NCBI RefSeq assembly: GCF_002078015.1 | Contig: NZ_LWBP01000134.1 | Coordinates: forward strand, 92,958-156,957 | Length of the DNA: 64,000 nucleotides | Reading direction: 5' to 3' | From: Niastella populi | Lineage (GTDB): Bacteria > Bacteroidota > Bacteroidia > Chitinophagales > Chitinophagaceae | Shown here: positions 18,016 to 26,846 of the stretch, piece after piece | How positions within the stretch are numbered: position 1 is the stretch's first letter | Layout: every line of letters begins with the position of its first letter | Position numbers and translations under genes: made by a program | The notes under the pieces: model-generated | The model's input: only the letters and a program-made list of their open reading frames with translations | What the model was told of the DNA's origin: nothing | Database searches by the model: none

Positions 18016-18744
18016 ATGAAAAAAATTGCAATGATCCCGGCCCGCTATGCGGCAACCCGGTTTCCTGCCAAACTGATGCAGCAGCTGGGTAATAAAACTG
18101 TTATTCGTCACACCTATGATAATACCGTAGCCACGGATTTATTCGATGAAGTATGGGTAGTGACCGATAGTGAAATTATTTATAATGAAATTGTTTCAAA
18201 TGGCGGCAGGGCCTGTATGAGCCGGCAGCAGCATGAAAGCGGCAGCGACCGTATTGCCGAAGCAGTGGCCGACATAGAAACGGATATTGTAGTGAATGTG
18301 CAGGGCGATGAACCGTTTGTAAAAAAAGAACCCCTTCAAAAACTGCTTCAGGTATTTGAGGGCGAAGCGGGTGAAAAAATACAGGTAGCATCCCTGATGC
18401 AGGTGCTGAAAGAACCGCAATTCATTGCCGACCCCAATTATGTGAAAGTAGCGGTTGACAAACATATGAACTCGCTTTTTTTCAGCAGAAGCATCATACC
18501 CTATCCACGTAACAACGAAGCGGTGATCACCTATTATGAACATATTGGTGTATATGCCTTTCGCAAAGAGGCCCTGATGAGCTTTACCACCTGGCCCATG
18601 ACCCCATTGGAAGCGGCTGAAAAAATTGAATGTCTCCGTTATCTCGAAAATGGCGTTCCATTAAAAATGGTCGTTACCGATTATATGGGTGTAGAAATTG
18701 ATACGCCCGAAGACCTGGAAAGAGCAGCCAGACTATTACAATAG
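18016..18744 (+). CDS. kdsB: 3-deoxy-manno-octulosonate cytidylyltransferase (CMP-Kdo or CMP-8-amino-Kdo synthetase)
   Basis: 242 residues. It activates Kdo with CTP for lipid A inner core synthesis in the cytosol. Motifs: MIPARYAATRFPAKLM (nucleotide loop), VVTDSEIIYN, SGSDRIAEA, VVNVQGDEPFV, FFSRSIIPYPR, YEHIGVYAFR and LEQxE-like LEAAEKIECLRYLENG. A KdnB-like oxidase at 22,515 raises the possibility that the sugar is 8-amino-Kdo. It is divergent from the ATP-grasp gene and probably cotranscribed with the ROK gene 103 bp downstream. Confidence 0.95.
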   Translation: MKKIAMIPARYAATRFPAKLMQQLGNKTVIRHTYDNTVATDLFDEVWVVTDSEIIYNEIVSNGGRACMSRQQHESGSDRIAEAVADIETDIVVNVQGDEPFVKKEPLQKLLQVFEGEAGEKIQVASLMQVLKEPQFIADPNYVKVAVDKHMNSLFFSRSIIPYPRNNEAVITYYEHIGVYAFRKEALMSFTTWPMTPLEAAEKIECLRYLENGVPLKMVVTDYMGVEIDTPEDLERAARLLQ

Positions 18745-18847
18745 ATAAATTTCCCGTACTTAACCCTTACAGCGCATACGAACTATGGCAATTTGGCCTT
18801 TCGAATGTGCTAAATGTATTAATTTAATCGCTTATTCAACCAACATC

Positions 18848-19759
18848 ATGACGCAACCACTTTGGGGTATCGACCTGGGAGGCACAAAAATAGAAGGGGT
18901 AATCGTTCCTTCATTAGACAACCCGCAGCCCATTTTAAGGACCCGCATCGATACGGAAGGACAAAAGGGATATGAACACGTTGTTAACCAGATAGACAGG
19001 CTGGTACAAACGATGAAGCAGCAATCAGGTCTGCAGCCATCTGCCATTGGAATAGGAACGCCCGGCGTGCTGGACCCTATTCTTCAGACAATGAAAAATT
19101 GTAACAGCACTGCCCTGAATGGACAGCCGCTAAAAAAAGACCTCGAAACAAAACTCGGACTTCCCTGTGTACTGGCCAACGATGCCAATTGTTTTGCCCT
19201 TGCCGAAACGCACTGGGGCGTGGTAAAACAAAAAGCGCCCGATGCCAAAATGGTGTTCGGCATTATTATGGGTACCGGCGTTGGCGGTGGTATTGTAATA
19301 AATGGCCATGTGTGGAACGGGAAACACGGTATCGGCGGTGAATGGGGGCATAACTTTCTCGATGAATCGGGCGGTCCCTGTTATTGCGGCCGTTCAGGTT
19401 GTGTAGAAACGGTATTGTCGGGCCCCGGTTTGCAACGGTACTATAAAAGCATTACCGGTTCCATGCTTTCATTGAAAGATATTCTGGCCCATGCCGTGCA
19501 GGGGAATGATCAGGCCGCTGTAAAAACCATCGAGCGATTGAACCATTTTTTTGGTAAAGCGGTTTCGGTGATCACCAATATGCTCGATCCTGATGTAATT
19601 GTTGTGGGTGGTGGCGTTGGCAATATCGACAGTATATACACTGCGGGCGTTGAATCGCTGCATAAATTCATTTTCAATAACCGGGTCGACGTTCAGATAT
19701 TAAAACCCAGCCTCGGCGACAGTGCCGGCGTTTTTGGCGCTGCGGCCCTGGTGGCCTAA
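18848..19759 (+). CDS. ROK-family sugar kinase
   Basis: 303 residues from the ATG at 18848 (MTQPLWGIDLGGTKIEGVIV); a longer frame from 18785 lacks support. Features: phosphate-1 motif GIDLGGTKIEG, LANDANCFALAE with catalytic Asp, GTGVGGGIVINGHVWNGKHGIGGEWGH (ROK signature), the zinc site CYCGRSGCVE and VVGGGVGNI. Members phosphorylate glucose, fructose, N-acetylglucosamine or N-acetylmannosamine. The absence of a DNA-binding domain points to a kinase rather than a repressor; the sugar is not determined. Confidence 0.92.
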   Translation: MTQPLWGIDLGGTKIEGVIVPSLDNPQPILRTRIDTEGQKGYEHVVNQIDRLVQTMKQQSGLQPSAIGIGTPGVLDPILQTMKNCNSTALNGQPLKKDLETKLGLPCVLANDANCFALAETHWGVVKQKAPDAKMVFGIIMGTGVGGGIVINGHVWNGKHGIGGEWGHNFLDESGGPCYCGRSGCVETVLSGPGLQRYYKSITGSMLSLKDILAHAVQGNDQAAVKTIERLNHFFGKAVSVITNMLDPDVIVVGGGVGNIDSIYTAGVESLHKFIFNNRVDVQILKPSLGDSAGVFGAAALVA

Positions 19760-19764
19760 CAAAA

Positions 19765-19845
19765 AATAATGAATGTCGAATATCAAATGTTGAAGTTATT
19801 TTCACTTCATTATTCGTAATTCGACATTCATTATTCAACATTGTT
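19765..19845. repeat. Inverted repeat of iterated ATTCGACATTCATTATTC words
   Basis: AATGAATGTCGAATATCAAATGTTGAAGT is mirrored by ACTTCATTATTCGTAATTCGACATTCATT. It lies between the convergent ROK and ahpD-like genes and probably forms a bidirectional terminator. The same words occur near 1,747 and 16,340. Confidence 0.65.
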
Positions 19846-19852
19846 TTCGCCT

Positions 19853-20452
19853 TTAGGCGAGAACCGTTATCAACGATTTTATGATCGCTCCGAGTTTTAC
19901 GCCTTCAAAGATCCGGCTTTCAGAACCGCCATGTTGTAAAATGGATTGTTCGTGAGAAGTAATACACATTTCACAACCATTGATCGATGAAATAACCAGG
20001 CTCACCAGTTCAAAGAACTCCTTGCCTAAAACAGGGTTCATCATTATGCTCATTTTTATACCGGCCGGTGTATTGGTATAAAAATCCTTATTCATAAAGT
20101 GACGGAACCGGTAGAAGATATTGTTCGCGTTCATCAGCGATGTGCACGAAACTATTTCTGCCAGTTCGGCCTCAGTTGCACCTGCTTCCTGCGCCTGCGC
20201 ACGGAAACTTTCTTTCAGCAGATCGAACTTTTCATTTACCGCAACGCCATAGGCCAGTAACAACGCTTCCTTTTTATTCAGGTATTGCGTGTTGTTCAGC
20301 ACATTGCTCACATTGATCTTCAGGTCCTTTATATACTTCGATTCGGCCGCCAGCAATTGCTGCGCAGCGGCAGAAGGAACATATTCCGGAATCTGCAGAT
20401 CGTTCAACAGGTTTGAAAAAGTCTCGTTCTGTATAGCTATTCCCTGGCTCAT
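19853..20452 (-). CDS. AhpD-like carboxymuconolactone decarboxylase family protein
   Basis: 199 residues. The redox motif CEMCITSHE (Cys-x-x-Cys-x-x-x-His) near residue 165 is that of AhpD, which reduces AhpC or an associated lipoyl partner. It is preceded by FRHFMNKDFYTNTPAGIKMSIMMNP, common in this subfamily. It lies 14 bp downstream of ahpC on the same strand and is almost certainly cotranscribed. Its job is probably to recycle the peroxiredoxin, since no ahpF is nearby. Confidence 0.88.
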   Translation of the reverse strand: MSQGIAIQNETFSNLLNDLQIPEYVPSAAAQQLLAAESKYIKDLKINVSNVLNNTQYLNKKEALLLAYGVAVNEKFDLLKESFRAQAQEAGATEAELAEIVSCTSLMNANNIFYRFRHFMNKDFYTNTPAGIKMSIMMNPVLGKEFFELVSLVISSINGCEMCITSHEQSILQHGGSESRIFEGVKLGAIIKSLITVLA

Positions 20453-20466
20453 GTTAATTTCTTTTA

Positions 20467-21036
20467 TTAGTTCATGCTTAATTGGGTAGTCAGTGTTTCC
20501 TGACCTTTCTGCCAGTTACAGGGGCACAGTTCGTCTGTTTGCAAAGCATCCAGTACGCGAACCACTTCCTGTACGTTACGGCCTACATTCAGGTCGTATA
20601 CGCTTACCCAACGTACAATTCCCTGAGGGTCGATGATGAAAGTAGCGCGGTAAGCGATCTTTTCTTCTGAATCGAGGATCCCCAGTTCTTCAGCCAGTGA
20701 TTTTGAAGTATCGGCCAGCATCGGGAATTTCAGGTCTTTAAGATCGTTATGATCTCTTCTCCACGCTGCATGCACAAATTCCGAATCGGTTGAAGCACCG
20801 ATCAAAATGGCATCTCTGTCTGTAAATTCACTGTGTTTTTTGTTAAACTCGGCAATTTCAGTAGGGCACACGAAAGTGAAATCTTTAGGCCACCAGAACA
20901 TTACTGTCCATTTTCCTTTTGAGGTAGCGTACTCATTCGTTAATTCCATGAATTCTTTGCCTTTCTCAATAGATACAACCGCTTTCTTCTTAAATGCCGG
21001 GAACTGAGTTCCGATAGACAACACTTTGTTACTCAT
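20467..21036 (-). CDS. ahpC: Alkyl hydroperoxide reductase AhpC-type peroxiredoxin
   Basis: 189 residues, 2-Cys Prx (AhpC/Prx1) type. Peroxidatic Cys57 is in DFTFVCPTEI, and the resolving cysteine is Cys171 or Cys173 in ELCPCNWQKG. It reduces peroxides to alcohols in the cytosol. It is the first gene of an operon with the AhpD-like protein. An OxyR-like operator and a -7 element lie upstream. Confidence 0.96.
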   Translation of the reverse strand: MSNKVLSIGTQFPAFKKKAVVSIEKGKEFMELTNEYATSKGKWTVMFWWPKDFTFVCPTEIAEFNKKHSEFTDRDAILIGASTDSEFVHAAWRRDHNDLKDLKFPMLADTSKSLAEELGILDSEEKIAYRATFIIDPQGIVRWVSVYDLNVGRNVQEVVRVLDALQTDELCPCNWQKGQETLTTQLSMN

Positions 21037-21179
21037 ATTTTGATTTAAATTTTTTAAATGCTAACCGCACTGCTTACCGCAAAAACCAATTTGACATTGG
21101 CCTTAAGCGTTCAGCTTTTAGCGTTCGACGTAAAAATGGCTGGGAAACAATCGATGCCCGCACAGGGGCGTTGGTCAGA

Positions 21180-21250
21180 TGGCGCAAAGATGCCAAAAAA
21201 TAAAATAGATTTTCATAGTATTATTCTATAAAATGATAGATTTTATCTAT
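21180..21250 (-). promoter_or_regulatory. OxyR-like operator and -7 element upstream of ahpC
   Basis: ATAG-N7-CTAT (21215-21229), six bases, then a second ATAG-N7-CTAT (21236-21250); the second matches the ATAGnTnnnAnCTAT half of the OxyR consensus fully. The classical spacing between halves is seven, not six. On the minus strand CATCTTTGC (about 21,185-21,193) resembles the -7 element and has no good -33 partner, which suits an activator-dependent promoter. Confidence 0.55.
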
Positions 21251-21284
21251 CTGAACTTATAAAGGTAATCGCTTCTTTATTTAA

Positions 21285-21298
21285 GGCCCTGTTGGGCC
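21285..21298 (-). terminator. Hairpin after the nitrilase gene
   Basis: GGCCC-TGTT-GGGCC lies 20 bp beyond the stop of the carbon-nitrogen hydrolase. On the minus strand it is followed by TTAAATAAAG, so it is a weak terminator at best. Confidence 0.4.
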
Positions 21299-21317
21299 AC
21301 AGCACCCCTCCTCCCTG

Positions 21318-22046
21318 TTAAATCATTTTAATTTCTACCACCCTGGTTACGGTATCAAGTATCAAAATGCCTTCGCTGCTATCATCCAGCCGGCCAAGCA
21401 ATGTACCGCCCTCATCCCATGCGGCAGACTTGCCTCCGCATAAACCATCTTCACACAGACCAACGCTATTGCTCATTAATACCATCATTCCAAAATTGGC
21501 TGCGATCTCGCCCAGGCCCGTCCACGCCTTTTCAACCCCTTTTACAGTCTTTGCCACACTGGCCACATATAACTGCGCCCCGCTGTGATGTGCATTTTCC
21601 GAATGTTCGCGAACTGAAATTTCATAACAAATGGCCAGGGCAACCGGCGTGTTTTTAATGATCAACCCGGGTAAGTTGTCGCCACTCACAAAAAAGGGCT
21701 CTTCATCGGCATGCAAATACATTTTTGAGTTGGCCTGGCGCGGTTTACCCGGCTGAAGTATTACCATGGTTATATGAATACCCTTTGCCGTTATTGTAGG
21801 CAGCCCCACTCCAATGCTGATCTGCCTTGCATCACTGAGTTGCTGAAAAACTGCTAAACGGCTATCGTTGATATCGGTTGCTAATTTTTTTGCAAGGGAG
21901 GGCACATAACCGGTCAATGACAATTCGGGAAAAATAATTATATCGGCGCCATGGTCCGCAGCCAGTGTGGTAAGCGAAAGATGGTTTTTAATATTGCTGT
22001 CGATATCACCGGCTACCGGTTTTGTTTGCGCTACTGCTATTTTCAT
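21318..22046 (-). CDS. Carbon-nitrogen hydrolase (nitrilase superfamily)
   Basis: 242 residues from the ATG at 22046 (MKIAVAQTKPVAGDIDSN); the upstream frame extension is rejected. The catalytic triad is visible: Glu in IIFPELSLTGY, Lys in NSKMYLHADEE and Cys in ALAICYEISV. The family cleaves amides or nitriles of small molecules; the substrate is not evident. It is monocistronic. Confidence 0.88.
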   Translation of the reverse strand: MKIAVAQTKPVAGDIDSNIKNHLSLTTLAADHGADIIIFPELSLTGYVPSLAKKLATDINDSRLAVFQQLSDARQISIGVGLPTITAKGIHITMVILQPGKPRQANSKMYLHADEEPFFVSGDNLPGLIIKNTPVALAICYEISVREHSENAHHSGAQLYVASVAKTVKGVEKAWTGLGEIAANFGMMVLMSNSVGLCEDGLCGGKSAAWDEGGTLLGRLDDSSEGILILDTVTRVVEIKMI

Positions 22047-22514
22047 TGGATGGTTATATTTATACAGGTTACATTTTTTGCGTTGCGGTTCCCTCATCAG
22101 GCTTATCACCATTCTGTTAAAGCGGAGGCCCTGCCAATCGTTTTCAAGTTACGAATTCCCGCGAAGGGGCAGTTGTTCAGTTGCCATATCATCTAAAATG
22201 ATTAGATTTAGTACACCCTTAAACAGCCCAAACACTACCGAAAATGGCGCTACCCGTATTCCAACTGCCAAAGTATGGCCTTTGAAAACGGCGTGGGAGT
22301 AAAACAATTTGCAGCAGGCCATAAACAATGGGCAATTTATGGATTACCCGGGCCGTTTGACCGGTTTCCAGTGCGTTTGACTGGAAAAATGGGCAGTGAT
22401 AATCCGCCAGAAGCAAGGAATTATTTGCCGGTTGCCGATTGCCAATTGCCCATTGATTCCGACCTTCGCACGGCTAAATCACAGTATCTTTTAAAAATCA
22501 TTTAGCGTAAGCAT
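22047..22514. other. Intergenic gap with CAATTGCC words
   Basis: No gene is visible. Near the right end TTGCCGGTTGCCGATTGCCAATTGCCC (about 22,420-22,450) repeats a seven-base word; a related CCAATTGC word occurs at about 57,880. At about 22,315-22,345 a short dyad CCATAAACAATGGGCAATTTATGG is seen. The promoters of the divergent nitrilase and alcohol dehydrogenase genes must lie here, but I cannot place them. Confidence 0.45.
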
Positions 22515-23609
22515 ATGAAGTTCAGAAACTTTAAAATGGTCGATTATGTAATATACGGCCACGGCAGTTTTAACCAGCTCGATGAAATTTTAGCTCCTCA
22601 TAGAAAAGGCGATGCGCCCATGATCTTCCTCGTAGATCATTATTTTGAAAAGGGCGCCGCTACCGGCGACGGCAAGCCGCTTGTAAACCGCGTTCCCCTG
22701 CGTGGTAAAGACAAAATAATTTTTGCCGATGTTACCTACGAACCAAAAACCACCCAGGTTGATAAACTGGCTAAACAATTAAAAGATGAGTTCGGCACTG
22801 TGAGCGGCGTTATTGGTATTGGCGGCGGTTCTACCCTCGACCTGGCCAAAGCGGTTTCCTTAATGATGACCAACCCCGGTTCTTCTGCCGATTACCAGGG
22901 CTGGGACCTGGTTAAACAGGCCGGCGTTTACAAAGTGGGTATTCCCACTTTGAGCGGAACCGGCGCCGAGGTTTCCCGTACCACCGTTCTTACCGGACCA
23001 ACCCGTAAACTGGGTATGAACTCTGACTTCACGCCGTTCAGCCAGATCGTACTCGATCCTGAATTAATAGCCAACGCGCCCGTTAACCAGCGCTTTTATA
23101 CCGGCATGGATTGCTATATCCATTGTATTGAAAGCCTGGAGGGAACTTACCTGAACGAGTTCAGCAAATCATATGGTGAAAAAGCATTGAATTTGTGCCA
23201 GCATATCTTCCTCGAAAAAGATAGCTGGGATACCGAATGCGATGAAAAACTGATGATGGCTTCGTATGCTGGGGGAATGAGCATCGCTTATTCACAGGTG
23301 GGTGTTGCCCATGCGGTGAGTTACGGCTTAAGTTATTTGCTGGGCACCAAACATGGTATTGGCAATTGTATTGTTATGAACCACCTCGAGCCGTACTACC
23401 CCGCAGGCGTGGCAGAGTTCAAAAAAATGGTGGAGAAAAACAAGATCGATATCCCCGTTGGCATTTGCAAAGGATTGACCGATGAACAGTTCGATACCAT
23501 GATCAATGTATCGCTTGGCATGAAACCGTTATGGGAAAACGCACTCGGAAAAGACTGGGAAAAAATTATGACCCGCGATAAATTGCGGGCCCTTTATGAG
23601 AAACTGTAA
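22515..23609 (+). CDS. Iron-containing alcohol dehydrogenase, KdnB-like (Kdo 8-oxidase candidate)
   Basis: 364 residues. Iron-ADH features: VIGIGGGSTLDLAKAV (nucleotide binding), PTLSGTGAEVSRTTVL, metal ligands in MDCYIHCIESLEGT and AHAVSYGLSYLLGTKHGIGNCIV. The start (MKFRNFKMVDYVIYGHGSFNQLDEIL) and overall pattern resemble KdnB, which oxidises C8 of Kdo before transamination to 8-amino-Kdo. That assignment is from memory of the family and is not certain. The transaminase KdnA is not in the window; kdsB is 4 kb upstream on the same strand. Confidence 0.7.
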   Translation: MKFRNFKMVDYVIYGHGSFNQLDEILAPHRKGDAPMIFLVDHYFEKGAATGDGKPLVNRVPLRGKDKIIFADVTYEPKTTQVDKLAKQLKDEFGTVSGVIGIGGGSTLDLAKAVSLMMTNPGSSADYQGWDLVKQAGVYKVGIPTLSGTGAEVSRTTVLTGPTRKLGMNSDFTPFSQIVLDPELIANAPVNQRFYTGMDCYIHCIESLEGTYLNEFSKSYGEKALNLCQHIFLEKDSWDTECDEKLMMASYAGGMSIAYSQVGVAHAVSYGLSYLLGTKHGIGNCIVMNHLEPYYPAGVAEFKKMVEKNKIDIPVGICKGLTDEQFDTMINVSLGMKPLWENALGKDWEKIMTRDKLRALYEKL

Positions 23610-23724
23610 TTAATAATAATATAATTACAACGGTAATGGTATACGAATACGGAGTTGCATTTTGCGCTCCGTTTTTGTTTTGTCAGGAAGTGCCGGCATC
23701 AGTAAAAAAATGCCGAACGTGCTG

Positions 23725-23770
23725 GGTCTGGCGTTAAGCATTAAACGTTTTGCGTTGAGCGTTTTCGTAA
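23725..23770. repeat. AACGCTTAA-type iterated words
   Basis: GGCGTTAAGCATTAAACGTTTTGCGTTGAGCGTTTT lies just upstream of a secreted-protein gene. The same words occur at 11,478, 21,100 and 45,470-45,655. An in-frame extension of the downstream gene through this repeat is therefore not credible. Confidence 0.6.
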
Positions 23771-23790
23771 ATTCACAAAAAACCTGTTGT

Positions 23791-24360
23791 ATGAAAAAAA
23801 TCACATTGGGGCTTTGCCTGCTGGCAGCGGCAGCCTCTTCATGGGCGCAGGACAAATTTGCGCCCGTTATTAAACAAGGCACAAAGCTGGCTTATTCAGC
23901 GTATGTAAATGGCCAAACTTTCCCCTGCACTTTTTCCCTTGATTCGGTAGGCGCCGGTTATCTTAAAGTGGGCTGGAATGTCGAAGGTTTCGGCACCGGA
24001 ACCTGGGTTATGAAAAATAAGTCGCTTGAAAGTGGAATGAAGGGTTTCTGGAGCCAGCCATCGCCCGGCACCGAGGAAGAACTGGCCGATGACCAAACGA
24101 TCCTGGTTTTCTCAAAAGCCCAATGGGACCAACTGCAAAACGACAAAAAATTTGATTTCGATAAACAAAGTTTTGCCGTTAAAACGCCTGCAGAACAACA
24201 GCAATTAAAGATCGCCGGCAAACCGGTTGATGCTTTTTTTATGGAAAATGCCGCTGGTTCTACCCGCATCTGGGTTTTGAACAATGCCGCCTTCCCCGTT
24301 ATGCTGAAAATTGAAGGAAATACCCTCGGCGCCGACCTCACCATTAACGCCGTGGACTAA
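23791..24360 (+). CDS. Secreted protein of unknown function
   Basis: 189 residues starting MKKITLGLCLLAAAASSWAQ, a clear signal peptide cut after residue 20. The mature part is beta-rich (KLAYSAYVNGQTFPCTFSLD, YLKVGWNVEGFGTGTWVM, DQTILVFSKAQWDQL, FDFDKQSFAVKTP, STRIWVLNNAAFPVMLKIE), probably a small periplasmic beta-barrel or lipocalin-like fold. I do not recognise the family. It is flanked by the KdnB-like gene and corA on the same strand. Confidence 0.75.
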   Translation: MKKITLGLCLLAAAASSWAQDKFAPVIKQGTKLAYSAYVNGQTFPCTFSLDSVGAGYLKVGWNVEGFGTGTWVMKNKSLESGMKGFWSQPSPGTEEELADDQTILVFSKAQWDQLQNDKKFDFDKQSFAVKTPAEQQQLKIAGKPVDAFFMENAAGSTRIWVLNNAAFPVMLKIEGNTLGADLTINAVD

Positions 24361-24462
24361 TTATAATATATTGTACGCCATTCAGGGCTGCTTTTAATGC
24401 CCACACCATGCATAATAAAGCGGAGGGTATTGTATTTCAGATTTTTTAGCCATTTTTGTTAT

Positions 24463-25560
24463 ATGAGTCCTCAGAAATACCTGCGCTATTTAATGTTGCC
24501 ATCATTGTTCGGCACGGCCCGAACCAAGGAAATACTGCAGGTGAATCCTACCATTGTTCCCCAGCGGGAAGAAGCCAAAGACGTAAAGATCTCGGTATAT
24601 GAGTACAATGCTTCCAAAATACAGGAGTATAATGTTGAAAGCGTTGCGGAGTGTTTACATTGCAAGGATACCGAATATATCAGTTGGATCAATATAGATG
24701 GTTTGCGTAAGGTTGATGTGGAAACCATTTGTTACGGGTACGACATCCACCCGCTGGTTATTGAGGATATACTCAGTATTAACCAACGTCCGAAAATGGA
24801 CGAAGTTGATAATATCCTTTTCTGTTTGCTGAATATGCTTTACTACAACCCCGATAAAAATTCAGTGGAAAGTGAACAGATCAGTATTATTCTGGGAAAA
24901 AATTTTGTGCTCTCTTTTCAGGAAGATGCAAGCCGCGATGTGTTCAACCCCATTAGAACAAGGCTGAAAATAAACAACGCCAAGATCAGGCAACGGGGCG
25001 CCGATTACCTGTGTTATTCATTGCTCGATATGATCGTCGATAACTACTTTACCGTAATGGAAAAAGTAGGAGAGCAAATTGAGGTTGTAGAAGAGGAAGT
25101 GATCCGCAATAGCAATACCCGTTCACTGGCCCGCATCAACAAACTGCGTAAGGAGCTGATCGTATTGAAAAGGAACTTCGCTCCTGTACGCGACCTGCTG
25201 AATGGCATTATCCGCAGCGAAAGCGAACTGCTTGAAGACCGTCATACAAAATATTATAAAGACGTTTACGACCACATTGTTCAGGCCTTTGACCTTAGCG
25301 AAAACTACCGTGATATTATTATGAGTATGCAGGACCTGTATATAAATAATGTGAACCTGCGCATGAATGAGGTAATGAAGGTAATGGCCATAGTAACCTG
25401 CTTACTGGCTCCTGCTACCGTTATCGGCGGCATTTTCGGAATGAACTTCGATAAGATCCCCTACCTGCATAACGATTGGGGATTTTTTATTGCCGTTGGT
25501 CTGATGCTGATCATCCCGATCTGGATGCTGTTCTTTTTCAGAAAAAGAGGGTGGTTTTAA
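24463..25560 (+). CDS. corA: CorA-type magnesium/cobalt transporter
   Basis: 365 residues from the ATG at 24463 ([17 protein letters not shown]). A long cytosolic funnel ([26 protein letters not shown] and a coiled helix at about 200-300) is followed by two C-terminal membrane helices joined by the diagnostic GMN motif ([11 protein letters not shown]). The C-terminus is basic (FRKRGWF), as expected for the cytosolic side. It moves Mg2+ down its gradient as a pentamer. Confidence 0.96.
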   Translation: MSPQKYLRYLMLPSLFGTARTKEILQVNPTIVPQREEAKDVKISVYEYNASKIQEYNVESVAECLHCKDTEYISWINIDGLRKVDVETICYGYDIHPLVIEDILSINQRPKMDEVDNILFCLLNMLYYNPDKNSVESEQISIILGKNFVLSFQEDASRDVFNPIRTRLKINNAKIRQRGADYLCYSLLDMIVDNYFTVMEKVGEQIEVVEEEVIRNSNTRSLARINKLRKELIVLKRNFAPVRDLLNGIIRSESELLEDRHTKYYKDVYDHIVQAFDLSENYRDIIMSMQDLYINNVNLRMNEVMKVMAIVTCLLAPATVIGGIFGMNFDKIPYLHNDWGFFIAVGLMLIIPIWMLFFFRKRGWF

Positions 25561-25625
25561 CACGAAACCCATCCATATATTATGGGCATGTTGTAAATTC
25601 AGCAACTCAACCAAAAATTGTAAAC

Positions 25626-26618
25626 ATGCCCTCGAATCGCCGTCATTTTTTAAAACAACTGGGTGGACTGGCAGCCGGATTTGGCGCCGCTTCCACCGGA
25701 TTATCTTTTATTACCGCCTCAAACGATATTCAAACAAATGCTAATGCGTTAGGGAACAATGACGCAGCCGCGCCTTTGTTCTTTACCATTTCGCTTGCCC
25801 AGTGGTCGTTACACAGGAAGCTGTTTGCAAAAGAAATGGACAACCTCGATTTTCCCGCCGTATCGAAAAATACTTACGGCATAAGCGTAGTGGAATATGT
25901 AAACACATTTTTTAAAGACAAGGCTAAAGACGAAAAATACCTTGCCAAGTTATTGAACCGCTGCAAAGACAACGGGGTTAAAAATCACCTGATCATGTGC
26001 GATGGTGAAGGCGATCTCGGCGACCTCGATGTAACTAAAAGAACACAGGCTGTGGAAAACCATTATAAATGGGTTGATGCCGCCAAATTCCTCGGTTGCA
26101 CATCTATTCGCGTGAATGCCTATGGCGCCGGCGGTAGTGAAGAGGTACAGAAATCCGCTATTGATGGGCTTTCAAAGCTGGGCGAATATGCCGCCAAAAC
26201 CGGCATCAATGTAATAGTTGAAAACCATGGCAGTTTTACTTCCAACGGCGAATGGCTGGCCAAAGTAATGAAAACCGTGAACAGGAAAAATGTAGGCACC
26301 CTGCCCGATTTCGGTAATTTCTGTATTAAACGCGAAGACGGTCAATTGTGGGGAACCAAATGTATTGAAGAGTACGATCGCTATAAAGGTGTTGCCGAAA
26401 TGATGCCTTACGCCAAAGGCGTTAGCGCCAAAACCCATGATTTTGATGAACAGGGTAACTGCATTGAAACAGATTATGAAAGAATGTTGAAGGTGGTGAG
26501 AGCTGCCGGTTTCAAAGGTTATGTGGGTATTGAATACGAAGGCGATAAACTTAGTGAAGAAGAAGGGATCAAAAAAACGAAGGCTTTACTTGAGCGTGTA
26601 GGCGCCAGTATAAAATAA
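25626..26618 (+). CDS. Sugar phosphate isomerase/epimerase-like (xylose isomerase-like TIM barrel), exported
   Basis: 330 residues from the ATG at 25626. It begins with a Tat-like signal ([21 protein letters not shown]), followed by an AP endonuclease 2/xylose isomerase-like TIM barrel. Metal-binding stretches: [76 protein letters not shown] and [16 protein letters not shown]. Enzymes of this group act on sugars or inositols. The substrate is unknown, and export suggests a periplasmic role. Confidence 0.85.
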   Translation: MPSNRRHFLKQLGGLAAGFGAASTGLSFITASNDIQTNANALGNNDAAAPLFFTISLAQWSLHRKLFAKEMDNLDFPAVSKNTYGISVVEYVNTFFKDKAKDEKYLAKLLNRCKDNGVKNHLIMCDGEGDLGDLDVTKRTQAVENHYKWVDAAKFLGCTSIRVNAYGAGGSEEVQKSAIDGLSKLGEYAAKTGINVIVENHGSFTSNGEWLAKVMKTVNRKNVGTLPDFGNFCIKREDGQLWGTKCIEEYDRYKGVAEMMPYAKGVSAKTHDFDEQGNCIETDYERMLKVVRAAGFKGYVGIEYEGDKLSEEEGIKKTKALLERVGASIK

Positions 26619-26619
26619 T

Positions 26620-26690
26620 TTAGGGATTGCTGATTTAAGGATTTCGAGAATACAAATCTCGAAATCCCTAAATCTCTAAATCAGAAATTA
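26620..26690. repeat. Inverted repeat of AAATCCCTAAATC words
   Basis: TTTAGGGATTGCTGATTTAAGGATTTCGAGA is mirrored by TCTCGAAATCCCTAAATCTCTAAATCAG. Further copies lie at 26,816-26,846 and 27,925-27,962, bracketing the small peptide gene and cydB. It probably terminates both convergent transcripts. Confidence 0.65.
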
Positions 26691-26798
26691 TCCATTGCAG
26701 GTTGCTACAAAGATTATAATTATTCCAATCAAAAGCAGTGCTCCAAAAAGCATAAGTTTTTTTCGTATTTGAAACTTCCAAAGTTCTTTATCATCCAT
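26688..26798 (-). CDS. 36-residue single-span membrane peptide downstream of cydB (candidate CydX-type subunit)
   Basis: Reading the minus strand from ATG at 26798 gives a 36-codon frame: a charged N-terminus (MDDKELWKFQIRKK), then one hydrophobic helix (LMLFGALLLIGIIIIFVA) and TCNG. It lies 48 bp after cydB in the same direction. CydX/CydS-type small subunits of bd oxidases are 30-40 residues, single-span and encoded next to cydAB. The sequence itself is not obviously CydX, so the assignment rests on position, length and topology. A weak AGGA stands about 10 bases before the start. Confidence 0.5.
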   Translation of the reverse strand: MDDKELWKFQIRKKLMLFGALLLIGIIIIFVATCNG

Positions 26799-26846
26799 AA
26801 ATAATTATCCTGCATTAAATCTCGAAATCCCTAAATCAGCAATTAC

